DNA from: Companilactobacillus zhongbaensis
GTDB taxonomy: Bacteria > Bacillota > Bacilli > Lactobacillales > Lactobacillaceae
Assembly: GCF_003946515.1 (NCBI RefSeq)
Contig: NZ_RHOM01000010.1
Span: forward strand, 1-64,000
Direction: 5' to 3'
Length of the DNA stretch: 64,000 nt
Shown: piece by piece, positions 1-9,307 of the stretch
Numbering within the stretch: the first letter of the stretch is position 1
Layout: each line of letters begins with the position of its first letter
Translations under genes and position numbers: made by a program
The notes under the pieces: model-generated
What the model saw: the letters and a program-made list of their open reading frames with translations, nothing else
What the model was told of the DNA's origin: nothing
The model's database searches: none

Positions 1-60
1 ACCAAAAATAACGGATTAACACCTGCAGAAATGCGAGAAATGTCAGGAATGGCTGCTTAA
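1..60 (+). CDS. C-terminal 19 residues of a probable IS3-like transposase (cut by window start)
   Basis: Open frame from base 1 to a TAA stop at 58-60, encoding TKNNGLTPAEMREMSGMAA. The NGLTPAE pattern followed by a short tail is typical of the end of IS3-family OrfB (DDE transposase) proteins. No catalytic residue lies in the visible part. Support comes from the IS-like inverted repeat just downstream (81-103). It could be an unrelated protein end. Confidence 0.4.
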   Translation, partial: TKNNGLTPAEMREMSGMAA

Positions 61-103
61 AAAATTATTATATTTAAATCGTCCGGTTGAAAAATATGGC
101 TCA
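1..103 (+). mobile_element. Right end of an IS3-family-like insertion sequence (partial)
   Basis: The window opens inside a reading frame that ends at 58-60 (last residues NNGLTPAEMREMSGMAA), which resembles the C-terminal tail of IS3-family OrfB transposases. After the stop comes GTCCGGTTGAAAAATATGG (81-99) and then CTCA at 100-103, like the right inverted repeat of IS150-type IS3 elements, which end in CA. Immediately after position 103 the sequence becomes homologous to the inside of the intergenic repeat found at 21.7 and 26.5 kb, so the insertion probably interrupts that repeat. The left part of the IS is outside the window, so the family call is tentative. Confidence 0.5.
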
Positions 104-420
104 GGACGCCACTTTGAACCAATCGGGGAAACCGCCCGCTTGTTTCAAAACTGCACCTTTCACTAAGCTCCTTCGTCGCCAAGTGAAATTTCACCACTGA
201 GGGCTGCATCCCCGGGCCCCTCCGTCTAGATAGTGCAACAATCCTCCCTTTTTTTGGTGAGGACCGATTTTTTTTGATCAAATTGGCACTTTTTGCGCGT
301 CCTAGTTTCTGTGGTCTATCTCAGTTTCTGTTTTTGTTGGTGAGATCAAGACCAAAATCAAAAGCCCAATCAAAATCAAAAGCCCAATCAAAATCAAAAG
401 CCCAATCAAAAGACTGAGGA
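104..420 (+). repeat. Intergenic hairpin repeat copy A1 (left arm lost), with 18-bp tandem repeat
   Basis: The inner and right parts match copy A2 at 21714-21960: hairpin 1 (TTTGAACCAATCGGG pairing with CCCGCTTGTTTCAAA), hairpin 2 (TTTCACT/AGTGAAA around a variable loop), the right arm GGCTGCATCCCCGGGCCCC (202-220) and a shared right extension (229-350, GTGGTCTATCTCAGTTTCT). The matching left arm is absent, replaced by the IS-like end. At 354-407 the unit AAAATCAAAAGCCCAATC is repeated three times without change. From 440 to the next gene the strand is T-rich and no gene is visible. Confidence 0.8.
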
Positions 421-595
421 CTGAGATCATAACTGAGAATGGTTAAGGAGTTTGATTCTGGTGGTGTTAAGATTTTAGCTCTGTTTTTCCTTCGTTCAGT
501 GTGACTTTTGCTTTGATTTTATTTATTTTTATTTTTTTAATGTTATTTTGCTATAATTGTTTGGTATTTCAATTTTTTGAAAAGAGGATTTGTGT

Positions 596-1996
596 ATGAA
601 TTCGAGGGTGTCGCTTCGGCTTAAGTTGTCTATTTTGGCGGTTGGGTTGCTTACTTTTACTGGGGTTTTGATCGAGACTTCGATGAATGTTACTTTTCCT
701 GAATTGACTCGGCAGTTGGGGGTTAGTTTGGGGACTGTTCAGTGGTTGACTACTGGTTACTTGCTGCTGACTACTATTGTTATGAGTACTACGGCTTTTG
801 TTTTGAAAAAATTTGATCCTCGGAAGGTTTTTGTTTTTGCCGCGACACTTTGCTTTTTGGGGACGTTGGTTTGTTTGTTTTCTACTAATTTTCCTATTTT
901 GCTGATTGGTCGTTTGATCCAAGCTGTTTCTACTGGATTGGCCACTCCGTTGATGTTTAATTTGATATTTACGGAAGTTCCTGCTTCTAAGTTGGGAGTT
1001 TATACAGGGTTTGCTAGTATTATTATTTCTCTAGCTCCAGCGCTTGGTCCTACTTATGGTGGGATCGTTAGTGATATTTGGTCATGGCGAGCTATTTTTA
1101 TTGGAGTTATTCCAATTATTTTGTTTTTGAGTATTTTAGGGTTCTTTACTGTTCGTGGGAAAGCTGCAGGGGTAAAGGATCTTAAGTTCGATTACTTAGG
1201 TGTTGTTGGTATCGCAGTGATTTTTACGATGATTTTATTCACTTTTGATCAAGCAGGGCGTAATGGTTGGCTTTCTTGGCAATTTGCTGGTTGGATCATT
1301 TTGTCTGCTGTGATCACTGTTGGGTATTGGTTTTATAATCAACATTCTGATCGACAATTGATCGACTTTTCTATTTTGAAATTGCCGGTTTTACGTCTTC
1401 GATTATTTAGTTATTTTTCATTGCAATTTATTAATATTGGCCTGTCATTCGTTTTGCCTGTTTTTGCGCAAACGGTATTGAATGCTAATGCTTCGCAAGC
1501 GGGATTGATGCTGTTGCCAGGTTCATTGATCGGTGCTCTCGCCGGGCCTTATGCCGGATTTTTATACGATAAGAAGGGACCACTGACACCTTTGCTTATT
1601 TCTGGGGTCATGATTACTTTAGGCTCTTTGTTGTTCGTTATTTTCGGTGCCAATTTAACTATTATCGGTGTGGCAGTGATTTATACGGTCGTGCGAATTG
1701 GTTTCAATTTTGGATTCGGTACGACTTTATCCGATGGTTCAGTGCAAGTCGCTGGTCCGCAAAAGTCAGACCAAAACTCATTATTCAGTATGATGCAGCA
1801 ATATGCAGGTTCATTGGGGACAAATGTGTTATCTGTCGTTATTTCTTCAGTAGCACTTTATTCTGGTTCAAAAAGCAGCGTGATCAATACGGCAATTGGG
1901 GCACGATTTGACTTTGTTATCGTCTTCATCTTAGCGTTGTTGATTTTGGCGACAGTTATTTACGTTAATTATCGCTACGAAAGCAAAAAAAATTAA
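596..1996 (+). CDS. MFS transporter, DHA2 (EmrB/QacA-like) drug-efflux family
   Basis: A 466-residue polytopic membrane protein with many hydrophobic segments from residue 10 to the C-terminus. Residues 149-158 (ALGPTYGGIV) correspond to the antiporter motif C region, and TTGYLLLTTIVMS near 50-65 is typical of EmrB/QacA-type proton-driven multidrug exporters. ATG 596 is preferred because AAAGAGGA lies at a good distance; a TTG at 590 is too close. The substrate is unknown. The gene sits alone between the A1 repeat and its own terminator. Its 5' third is strongly G/T-rich (TTG Leu, CAG Gln), and usage normalises towards the 3' end. Confidence 0.85.
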   Translation: MNSRVSLRLKLSILAVGLLTFTGVLIETSMNVTFPELTRQLGVSLGTVQWLTTGYLLLTTIVMSTTAFVLKKFDPRKVFVFAATLCFLGTLVCLFSTNFPILLIGRLIQAVSTGLATPLMFNLIFTEVPASKLGVYTGFASIIISLAPALGPTYGGIVSDIWSWRAIFIGVIPIILFLSILGFFTVRGKAAGVKDLKFDYLGVVGIAVIFTMILFTFDQAGRNGWLSWQFAGWIILSAVITVGYWFYNQHSDRQLIDFSILKLPVLRLRLFSYFSLQFINIGLSFVLPVFAQTVLNANASQAGLMLLPGSLIGALAGPYAGFLYDKKGPLTPLLISGVMITLGSLLFVIFGANLTIIGVAVIYTVVRIGFNFGFGTTLSDGSVQVAGPQKSDQNSLFSMMQQYAGSLGTNVLSVVISSVALYSGSKSSVINTAIGARFDFVIVFILALLILATVIYVNYRYESKKN

Positions 1997-2003
1997 TTTT
2001 TTG

Positions 2004-2030
2004 GACATCAGGAGACTGATGTCTTTTTTT
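2004..2030 (+). terminator. Rho-independent terminator after the MFS gene
   Basis: GACATCAG-gaga-CTGATGTC perfect 8-bp stem followed by a run of T, 8 bases after the MFS stop. Confidence 0.9.
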
Positions 2031-2127
2031 CACAATGTTGATCGATTGCTTCGTTCCTTTGGCTGTAACTAGAACGTTCTTTTTGGTAAAATATATAGTG
2101 ATTAACTGTGGTTTAATGGGAGAAAAC

Positions 2128-4785
2128 ATGACTGAAAATAAAAAATTATTATTAATTGATGGAAATAGTGTTTCTTTTCGTGCTTTTTTTGCGATGCACA
2201 ATGTCCTAGATAAGTTCGTTACTGGTGAAGGGATTCATACTAATGCTTTGTATGCCTTTAATAATATGCTTGATATTATTTTAAAAGATGAAAAGCCAAC
2301 TCACGCTTTGGTGGCTTTTGATGCTGGTAAGACTACTTTTCGGACGAAGATGTATTCAGAGTATAAGGGTGGTCGTGCTAAGACTCCGCCTGAATTGATC
2401 GAACAATTACCTTTGATCAAGGAATTGTTGAATTTACGTGGTATCAAGACTTATGAATTGAAAGATTATGAAGCAGATGACATTATCGGGACTATGTCAC
2501 GAGTTGGCGAATCCGATGACATGGACGTGACGATCGTTACTGGTGACCGTGACTTGACACAACTGACTACTCAAAAGGTAACAGTTCGTGTAAACGTCAA
2601 GGGTGTTACTGAGACGGAAGCTTATACTCCCGAACACGTTCAAGAAAAGCTCGGAATAACTCCGGCACAAATCATCGATATGAAGGGCTTGATGGGTGAT
2701 AATTCTGACCATTATCCTGGTGTTGAAAAAGTCGGTGAGAAGACTGCTCTCAAACTGATAGGTCAATATGGAAGTATGGAAGGTATTTACGATAATATTG
2801 ACGAAATGAAGAAGAGTAAGTTGAAAGAGCATTTGATCAATGATAAGGATCAAGCTTTTTTGAGTAAGAAATTAGCTACGATCAATATTGAAGCTCCAGT
2901 TGAATTGAAAATGGCTGATCTAGAATACGCTGGTGACAATCAGGAACAATTGATCAAGTTTTATCAGAAGTTAGGCTTTAATTCTTTCCTTGAAAAGATG
3001 AATATTTCGCCAGCCGATAGTGCTGATCAACTTGAAGAGATCGACTTTGAAGAACTAAACGATGATGCTGTGAAACAAATTGTTCAAGATAAGGGACCAC
3101 AAACTATAGTCGTTGAAAACTTAGGCGAGAATTATCACGTCACACCGATCATTGGTTTGGCAGTTTTTAGTGGTGATAAATATTATGCGACTGATGATGT
3201 AACTATTTTAGAAAATCAAGCTTTTAAAGATTGGCTAGCAGATGCTGATAAGGAAAAATTTGTTTTTGATTATAAGCGGACAATTGCCTTGTTGCATCGA
3301 TACGACTGCAAATTTGCCGGTGTTAGCTTCGACATGTTGTTAGTAGCATACTTGTTGGACACTAACGACAATAAGACTGATATCGGTCTAGTTGCTCAAA
3401 ACTATGGTCAACACTTGCCTAGTGCGGATGAATTTTACGGTAAAGGTGTGAAACGTGCTGTTCCAGATGACCGCAATAAGTTGTTGAATTACTTGTGTCA
3501 GCAAGCTCAATTGATCAATAGTTTGCATGACAAGATGTTGGCTGAATTAAAGGATAATGATCAAGATAGTTTGTACGATGAAATTGAATTGCCTTTGACT
3601 GTTGTCTTGTCCGATATGGAGCTAGAAGGTGTGACTGTTCAAACTTCTAAGCTCAAAGAAATGGAAAATTCATTTGCTCAAAGATTAGCTGACATTGAAA
3701 AAGCTATTTACGAAGAAGCTGGCAAAGAATTTAATATCAATTCGCCAAAACAGCTTGGAGTAGTGCTTTTTGAAGACTTGAAATTGCCAGTTATCAAGAA
3801 GACTAAAACTGGATATTCCACTGCTGTTGACGTTCTTGAACAGTTAAAAGATAAGTCACCAGTCGTTCAAAAGATCCTCGATTATCGTCAACTTTCGAAG
3901 ATCAATTCGACTTATGCAGTTGGTTTACAAAAGTTTATCCAACCTGACAATAAGATCCACACAATTTATCAACAAACATTGACGCAAACAGGTCGACTAT
4001 CATCGATCGAACCTAACTTGCAAAATATTCCTATCAGGATCGATGAAGGTCGTCAGATCAGAAAAGCCTTTGTTCCACAACATGATGATTGGGAAATGTT
4101 CTCTGCTGATTACTCACAAGTTGAATTGCGGGTGTTAGCTCACATTTCCGGAGACGAGACGATGCAAGAAGCCTTCAAGGAAGACTATGATATTCATGCT
4201 CATACTGCGATGAAGATTTTTGGATTAGATAGCACTGATGAAGTAACACCAAACATGCGTCGTCAAGCTAAGGCTACTAACTTCGGTATTGTATACGGTA
4301 TTAGTGATTATGGATTATCACAAAATATCGGGATCACTCGTAAGGAAGCTGCCAAATTTATCGAAAGTTATTTTGAACAATATCCTGGAGTTAAGAAATA
4401 CATGGACGATATTGTTAAATTTGCTCGTGAGAACGGCTATGTTGAAACGATCATGCATCGCCGTCGTTATTTGCCTGATATTCATGCTAAGAACTTTGCC
4501 TTACGCAATTTTGCTCAAAGAACTGCCATGAATACACCAATTCAAGGTAGTGCAGCTGATATTATTAAAGTTGCGATGATCAATATGCAAAACAAATTAC
4601 GCGAAGAAAACTTGCAAGCTAATTTGTTATTACAAGTACATGATGAAATGATTTTTGAAGCTCCTAAATCAGAAATTCCTATCTTAGAAAAACTCGTACC
4701 TAGTGTCATGGATTCAGCCGTTAAATTGGATGTGCCATTGAAGGTTGAATCAGCTCACGGCAAGACTTGGTACGAAGCTAAATAA
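2128..4785 (+). CDS. polA: DNA polymerase I
   Basis: An 885-residue protein of normal length. The N-terminal 5'-3' exonuclease domain (about 1-290, with DYEADDIIGT) is followed by a central 3'-5' exonuclease-like domain without the expected DxE metal ligands, as in other Gram-positive Pol I enzymes. The polymerase domain has motif A DYSQVELR (661-668), motif B (RRQAKATNFGIVYG) and motif C QVHDE (836-840). It fills gaps in Okazaki-fragment and excision repair. The start at 2128 follows GGGAGA; an open frame continues upstream but has no ribosome site. First gene of the polA-mutM-coaE-nrdR-dnaB-dnaI run. Confidence 0.97.
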   Translation: MTENKKLLLIDGNSVSFRAFFAMHNVLDKFVTGEGIHTNALYAFNNMLDIILKDEKPTHALVAFDAGKTTFRTKMYSEYKGGRAKTPPELIEQLPLIKELLNLRGIKTYELKDYEADDIIGTMSRVGESDDMDVTIVTGDRDLTQLTTQKVTVRVNVKGVTETEAYTPEHVQEKLGITPAQIIDMKGLMGDNSDHYPGVEKVGEKTALKLIGQYGSMEGIYDNIDEMKKSKLKEHLINDKDQAFLSKKLATINIEAPVELKMADLEYAGDNQEQLIKFYQKLGFNSFLEKMNISPADSADQLEEIDFEELNDDAVKQIVQDKGPQTIVVENLGENYHVTPIIGLAVFSGDKYYATDDVTILENQAFKDWLADADKEKFVFDYKRTIALLHRYDCKFAGVSFDMLLVAYLLDTNDNKTDIGLVAQNYGQHLPSADEFYGKGVKRAVPDDRNKLLNYLCQQAQLINSLHDKMLAELKDNDQDSLYDEIELPLTVVLSDMELEGVTVQTSKLKEMENSFAQRLADIEKAIYEEAGKEFNINSPKQLGVVLFEDLKLPVIKKTKTGYSTAVDVLEQLKDKSPVVQKILDYRQLSKINSTYAVGLQKFIQPDNKIHTIYQQTLTQTGRLSSIEPNLQNIPIRIDEGRQIRKAFVPQHDDWEMFSADYSQVELRVLAHISGDETMQEAFKEDYDIHAHTAMKIFGLDSTDEVTPNMRRQAKATNFGIVYGISDYGLSQNIGITRKEAAKFIESYFEQYPGVKKYMDDIVKFARENGYVETIMHRRRYLPDIHAKNFALRNFAQRTAMNTPIQGSAADIIKVAMINMQNKLREENLQANLLLQVHDEMIFEAPKSEIPILEKLVPSVMDSAVKLDVPLKVESAHGKTWYEAK

Positions 4786-4806
4786 AATAAACAGTAGGTG
4801 AAATAA

Positions 4807-5634
4807 ATGCCAGAAATGCCTGAGGTCGAGACAGTTCGTCGTGGCTTGATCGAACAAGTCTTAAACAAGCGAATTACTCACGTTGAGATCCGTTATCAAA
4901 ATTTGATTACCGGTGATGTAGATGAATTCATCGAAACGGTTACCGGTGCTGTTATTTCTAATATTGGTCGTCGAGCTAAATTTTTATTAATTGAACTCGA
5001 CAATGGATATACGATCATAAGCCATCTGCGAATGGAAGGGAAATATCGTGTTTCTGCCGATCAAAATGCCATTGATAAGCATTCTCATGCGATTTTTACC
5101 TTAGATGATGGTCAAATGCTGATCTATAATGACGTTCGTAAGTTCGGTCGAATGCAACTGTGGCCAACCGATAAACTGTCAGAAAACAAATCGCTCAAAA
5201 AACTCGGACCAGAGCCGTTAGCTGCCGATTTTACTTTTGAAAATATTAAGCCGCGGATCATGCGCCATCGGAAAGATATTAAGACTGTCTTATTAGATCA
5301 ATCAGTCATGGGTGGTCTCGGAAATATTTATGTTGATGAAGTATTATGGCAAGCTAAGATCCATCCGGAAACCAAGGCGGATCATCTGACCGATGAAGAG
5401 ATCAAAGACATCATTAAATGTTCAAACTCGGAGATCGACATGGCTATTAAATCTGGTGGATCAACTATCCGGACTTACTTAGATGCGAATGGTCATAAGG
5501 GAAACATGCAAGATCGTTTGAAAGTTTATGGTAAAGAAGGGGAACCTTGTCCACGGTGTGGGACAGAGATCGTTAAGATCAAAGTTGGTGGACGTGGTAC
5601 TCACTTTTGTCCTAAGTGTCAGGTGGCCAAATGA
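4807..5634 (+). CDS. mutM: Formamidopyrimidine-DNA glycosylase (8-oxoG repair)
   Basis: 275 residues beginning MPEMPEVETVRRGL. The catalytic Pro2 and Glu3 of the Fpg/Nei family are in place after Met removal. The C-terminal zinc finger is intact: CPRCG about residue 249, then GGRGTHFCPKCQ near 264-272. It excises oxidised purines and nicks the abasic site. It follows polA by 21 bases with the site TAGGTGAAATAA and overlaps coaE by 4 bases, so the repair enzyme is co-transcribed with its gap-filling polymerase. Confidence 0.97.
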   Translation: MPEMPEVETVRRGLIEQVLNKRITHVEIRYQNLITGDVDEFIETVTGAVISNIGRRAKFLLIELDNGYTIISHLRMEGKYRVSADQNAIDKHSHAIFTLDDGQMLIYNDVRKFGRMQLWPTDKLSENKSLKKLGPEPLAADFTFENIKPRIMRHRKDIKTVLLDQSVMGGLGNIYVDEVLWQAKIHPETKADHLTDEEIKDIIKCSNSEIDMAIKSGGSTIRTYLDANGHKGNMQDRLKVYGKEGEPCPRCGTEIVKIKVGGRGTHFCPKCQVAK

Positions 5635-6224
5635 GTAAGATATTTGGTTTAACTGGTGGGATTGCAGCCGGTAAGACTACCGTATTGAACATTTTTAAAA
5701 AACTCGGCTGTCAAGTTTATGATGCTGATCAAGTGGCTCGGAAGGTAGTTGAACCAGGTACCGTTGGACTAGCTCAGATCACAAAGCAATTCAGCAAAAA
5801 CATTTTATTGCCTGATGGATCACTTAACCGAAAAAAGTTAGGACGGATCGTTTTTTCTGATCGGCGCCAATTAAAGATATTAACGAGTATTACTGGTCCA
5901 TTGATCCGTCAAGAAATTGTCCAAATTATTGACGAAGTTAAAAATAGTCCTAGTGATCAAATAACAATTTTTGAGATCCAGTTGCTGTTTGAAACACACT
6001 ATGAGGAATACTTTGATGCTACAATAGCAGTATATGTAGATCATGAAATTCAATTAAAACGATTAATAAAACGAAATAATATTACTGAACAAGCAGCTGA
6101 GGATAAGATCAGTTCACAAATGCCGATGGCTCAAAAACGTGCCTTAGCGAATTATTGTCTCGATAATTCCGGTACGGTTGAGGATTTGGAAGAACAGATC
6201 AAGCAGCTGTTAAAACAACTTTAA
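5631..6224 (+). CDS. coaE: Dephospho-CoA kinase
   Basis: 197 residues. P-loop GGIAAGKTT at residues 9-17 and the DADQVARK segment are typical of CoaE, which phosphorylates dephospho-CoA at the 3' hydroxyl in the last step of CoA synthesis. The start ATG at 5631 overlaps the mutM stop (ATGA), with AGGTGG just upstream; an in-frame GTG-like start 15 bases earlier is less likely. The mutM-coaE-nrdR order is the usual Firmicutes one. Confidence 0.95.
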   Translation: MSKIFGLTGGIAAGKTTVLNIFKKLGCQVYDADQVARKVVEPGTVGLAQITKQFSKNILLPDGSLNRKKLGRIVFSDRRQLKILTSITGPLIRQEIVQIIDEVKNSPSDQITIFEIQLLFETHYEEYFDATIAVYVDHEIQLKRLIKRNNITEQAAEDKISSQMPMAQKRALANYCLDNSGTVEDLEEQIKQLLKQL

Positions 6225-6240
6225 GAAAAGAGGAAAACTT

Positions 6241-6729
6241 ATGATATGTCCACATTGCCACCACGATTCGTCTAAAGTTGTTGATAGTCGACCGAGTGAT
6301 GAAGGCCGTGCTATTCGAAGAAGAAGAGAGTGTGAATTTTGTGGTACAAGATTCACAACTTTTGAGCGAGTTGAAAAATCACCACTACTAGTCATCAAGA
6401 AAAATGGCAACCGTGAAGAATTCCGTCGTGATAAATTACTACGTGGCTTAGTTCGTGCAGCTGAAAAGCGTCCGGTAACTATGGATCAAATGAATGCCAT
6501 TGTTGACAAAGTTGAAAACAAGATCAGAGCTACTGGTGAAAATGAAGTTAAATCACAAGATATTGGTGAACACGTCATGAAAGAATTGGCTGATGTTGAC
6601 GATGTGACTTACATTCGTTTTGCTAGTGTTTATCGTGAATTCAAAGATATGTCTGGATTTATGAATGAAGTCCAAGAAATGATGGCTAATGATAAATCTG
6701 ACAAGAAAAAAGGTGCAACCAAGGATTAA
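6241..6729 (+). CDS. nrdR: Transcriptional repressor NrdR
   Basis: 162 residues. N-terminal zinc ribbon with C3, C6, C31 and C34 (CPHC ... CEFC) followed by an ATP-cone domain (about 49-139). NrdR senses ATP/dATP and represses ribonucleotide reductase genes by binding NrdR boxes. The site GAAAAGAGG precedes the ATG. In the operon between coaE and dnaB it links dNTP supply to replication genes. Confidence 0.97.
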   Translation: MICPHCHHDSSKVVDSRPSDEGRAIRRRRECEFCGTRFTTFERVEKSPLLVIKKNGNREEFRRDKLLRGLVRAAEKRPVTMDQMNAIVDKVENKIRATGENEVKSQDIGEHVMKELADVDDVTYIRFASVYREFKDMSGFMNEVQEMMANDKSDKKKGATKD

Positions 6730-6734
6730 AGGAG

Positions 6735-8099
6735 GTGTCTCTGACGTTTGAATCACAAGAAAATCAATTAACTCCTTTAACAGGTTACTGGTGTTTACCA
6801 GCAGAACATTTTGGCAGTGTCGATCAACAAGTTTTGACCGACCTTTATTTGCCATTGATCGGAGCAAAGGCTTTTTCGATCTACCAGCTCCTTTGGCAAA
6901 AAGTTCCCAATAAGCAGTTGATCTCAGAGCGGGAAAGTCATTCGACATTGATGTCGTTGTTAGACATGGATTTGAATACTTTTCGTAATGAGCGCGTGAA
7001 ATTAGAGGCAATGCATCTAATTAAAACTTTCGCCAAGTCAGACGACCTGGGTGAATTTTATATTTATCAACTATTTGCTCCATATTCGGCTGATAAATTT
7101 TTAAATGACGATATTTTAAGTGTCTTTTTGTATGAAAAGATCGGTGAGACCCAGTATCAACGATTGGTCGAAAAATACGGTCATTCTCAACAAGTTTTAG
7201 ATGGGGCACAAGACGTTAGCCAGAGTTTTTTGTCTGTCTTTAAACTCAACGATAACGACCTACTGAACACACCGGCGACGGTTTCTAATGCACAGCAGCA
7301 GTTCGTTGCCAAGACAACTCAGAAACCATTTATACCGGCTCAACAAGTCAAAGATTACGATTTTGATTTGATCGAGAGTCGGACCACGGATATTTTTCAC
7401 GTGTCAAAAGACTCTTTGCTGAAAAACCAAGAGCTGATTTATAGTTTGCACGAATTTTATGGTATTTCGGAAGTTTCGATGATCGACCTTATCGGAGAGA
7501 CAATGAACATCGTGGATAATACGGTTGATCCTGAGGCTTTGAAGCGTGTAGCTCAAAAACGATTTGAGGGAAAAGCCAATGCCCATGCACGTGTTCAAGA
7601 TACGCCACTAGAAACCGATCAAAAACCGCCACTCCGGTCCAATGATCCGAATGCGTTGCTGATCCAACGTGCAAAATCGACTAATCCAGCCGACTTTTTG
7701 GCAGAGGAGAAGCAACAACGAAATGGTTTTGTTGGTGATTCTGAGTCACGAGCTTTGAGGACATTAGTGTTCAGGCAAATATTAAATACACCTGTCTTAA
7801 ATATTATGATTCACTATGTTTTACAAATTGCCCCAGCCCTAACGACAGCCTTGATGGAGACTATTGCTAACGACTGGAAGCAAAATGGGGTGAAGACGCC
7901 CGAGGATGCGCTCAAACGAATCAATGAATTTCAAAATCGTCCTCGAGGTAAGCGTCGATACAACCAAGCACCCAGAAAAATCGAGAAGGCAACTGACTGG
8001 AGTAAAGTGAAGAGTAAGCCTGTTACCACCAAGGACAGTTCTTCAGCTGAGCAATCTCGTCAGGAAATGCTTCGAAAACTAAGGAATAAGGATAAATAA
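6735..8099 (+). CDS. dnaB: Replication initiation and membrane attachment protein DnaB
   Basis: 454 residues, similar to Firmicutes DnaB, the helicase-loading protein acting with DnaD and DnaI (not the E. coli helicase). The C-terminal DnaB/DnaD domain lies near 310-400 (ILNTPVLNIMIHYVLQ ... ANDWKQNGVKTPEDA). The C-terminal tail is basic. The start is uncertain: GTG 6735 overlaps the strong AAAGGAGG site, while an in-frame CTG at 6741 has slightly better spacing. It lies directly upstream of dnaI, as expected. Confidence 0.92.
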   Translation: MSLTFESQENQLTPLTGYWCLPAEHFGSVDQQVLTDLYLPLIGAKAFSIYQLLWQKVPNKQLISERESHSTLMSLLDMDLNTFRNERVKLEAMHLIKTFAKSDDLGEFYIYQLFAPYSADKFLNDDILSVFLYEKIGETQYQRLVEKYGHSQQVLDGAQDVSQSFLSVFKLNDNDLLNTPATVSNAQQQFVAKTTQKPFIPAQQVKDYDFDLIESRTTDIFHVSKDSLLKNQELIYSLHEFYGISEVSMIDLIGETMNIVDNTVDPEALKRVAQKRFEGKANAHARVQDTPLETDQKPPLRSNDPNALLIQRAKSTNPADFLAEEKQQRNGFVGDSESRALRTLVFRQILNTPVLNIMIHYVLQIAPALTTALMETIANDWKQNGVKTPEDALKRINEFQNRPRGKRRYNQAPRKIEKATDWSKVKSKPVTTKDSSSAEQSRQEMLRKLRNKDK

Positions 8100-8101
8100 T
8101 T

Positions 8102-9013
8102 ATGGAAAAATTTGGTGATGTTTTAGCTGCCGGATTTCAAAATTATCATTTTAAAAACAATAACTACAAGCAATTAATGGAACAAGCTTTGCAAGACCCT
8201 GATGTAGTCAAATTTTTACAAAAGAATCAGGATAAGATCAGCAAAGAAGCCATTGATGTTTCAGCAGCAGCCATTTATGAATACTACAATCACAAGACTA
8301 AGCCGAATGAGTTTTCTAAAGATTACGTTCCGACTTTAGTTGTTAGCAATCACAACATCGAGTGTGCTTATTTGCCTAATCAACAAAAGATCAGTAATGA
8401 CCGTAAAAAGGCTTATGAAGCAGGATTTAGTCTGGTTGACATGCCTAAAGATATTCGAAAGGCTAATTTGGATGGCTATGATGGTGCCGGACGTCAGGAG
8501 GCCTTCGTAGCTGCGATTAATTTCATTGAAAGCTATCAACCAGATGGGAAGTTCGTCCCTGGACTTTATTTAGCTGGAGATTTTGGTGTTGGAAAGACTT
8601 ATTTATTAGGTGCTATCGCTAATGAGTTGTATGCTCGGGGAGTGAAGTCGACAATGATGCATTTCCCTAGTTTTGCGGTCGAGATGAAAGACTCAATCAA
8701 CAGTAATAACACTTTGGAAAAAGTTAACAAGATCAAGGCTGCTCAGATCTTGATGATCGATGATATTGGCGCCGATTCCGTTTCTAGTTGGATGAGGGAT
8801 GAGATCCTTGGTGTTATTTTGCAATATCGTATGCAAGAAAATTTACCAACATTTTTCTCATCGAATTTTTCAATGAAAGAATTAGAAGCTCATCTGGCTA
8901 TCAACTCCAAGGGAGAGCAAGAGCCTGTTAAATCTGCCCGGATCATGGAGCGGGTCAAATACTTGTCTCGTGAAGTGATCGTTACCGGTCAAAATCGAAG
9001 AAATAAGGGTTAG
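8102..9013 (+). CDS. dnaI: Primosomal protein DnaI (helicase loader, AAA+ ATPase)
   Basis: 303 residues. N-terminal helicase-binding region 1-100, then an AAA+ core with Walker A GDFGVGKTYLL (about 159-169) and Walker B ILMIDD (216-221). DnaI loads the replicative helicase at oriC and at restarting forks. It starts 2 bases after the dnaB stop. Last gene of the polA operon; the thrS T-box leader follows. Confidence 0.95.
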   Translation: MEKFGDVLAAGFQNYHFKNNNYKQLMEQALQDPDVVKFLQKNQDKISKEAIDVSAAAIYEYYNHKTKPNEFSKDYVPTLVVSNHNIECAYLPNQQKISNDRKKAYEAGFSLVDMPKDIRKANLDGYDGAGRQEAFVAAINFIESYQPDGKFVPGLYLAGDFGVGKTYLLGAIANELYARGVKSTMMHFPSFAVEMKDSINSNNTLEKVNKIKAAQILMIDDIGADSVSSWMRDEILGVILQYRMQENLPTFFSSNFSMKELEAHLAINSKGEQEPVKSARIMERVKYLSREVIVTGQNRRNKG

Positions 9014-9039
9014 AGCTTGCAAATATAAAAAATAAATGT

Positions 9040-9277
9040 TTCAATAATTACATGAAAGACAACACTTCGGTTCTATTCAGGGAGGGTACGATTACTGAAA
9101 GCTTACCCATTACTGGAGTTACCACTTCCATATAAAACTGTATATCGGTTGGTTACTTTATAACCATAGAGTGAAAGCTGTTTAGTAACAGTTTTAATTT
9201 GGGTGGAACCGCGCAGAATGCGTCCCAGAAGTATGAATGCAATGATTGTATTTATACTTCTGGGACGCATTTTTTTG
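9040..9277 (+). promoter_or_regulatory. T-box riboswitch, threonine-specific, upstream of thrS
   Basis: The leader holds the T-box core TGGGTGGAACCGCG (9200-9213), which pairs with the uncharged tRNA acceptor end. A putative specifier ACC lies at 9121-9123 (GAGTTACCACTT), matching threonine. A long attenuator hairpin (AATGCGTCCCAGAAGTAT pairing with ATACTTCTGGGACGCATT, 9217-9270) ends in T residues. Uncharged tRNA-Thr should favour the antiterminator and thrS expression. Confidence 0.93.
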
Positions 9278-9307
9278 TTGTCCAAATATTAGGAGGTTAC
9301 GTGAATT

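Noticed and set aside
57-281. Frame on the - strand across repeat A1
   Set aside because: Lies in the repeat; the equivalent stretch in A2 has different frames and stops.
354-412. Possible CRISPR-like array at the 18-bp repeats
   Set aside because: Units are directly contiguous without spacers and no cas genes are present; it is a simple tandem repeat.
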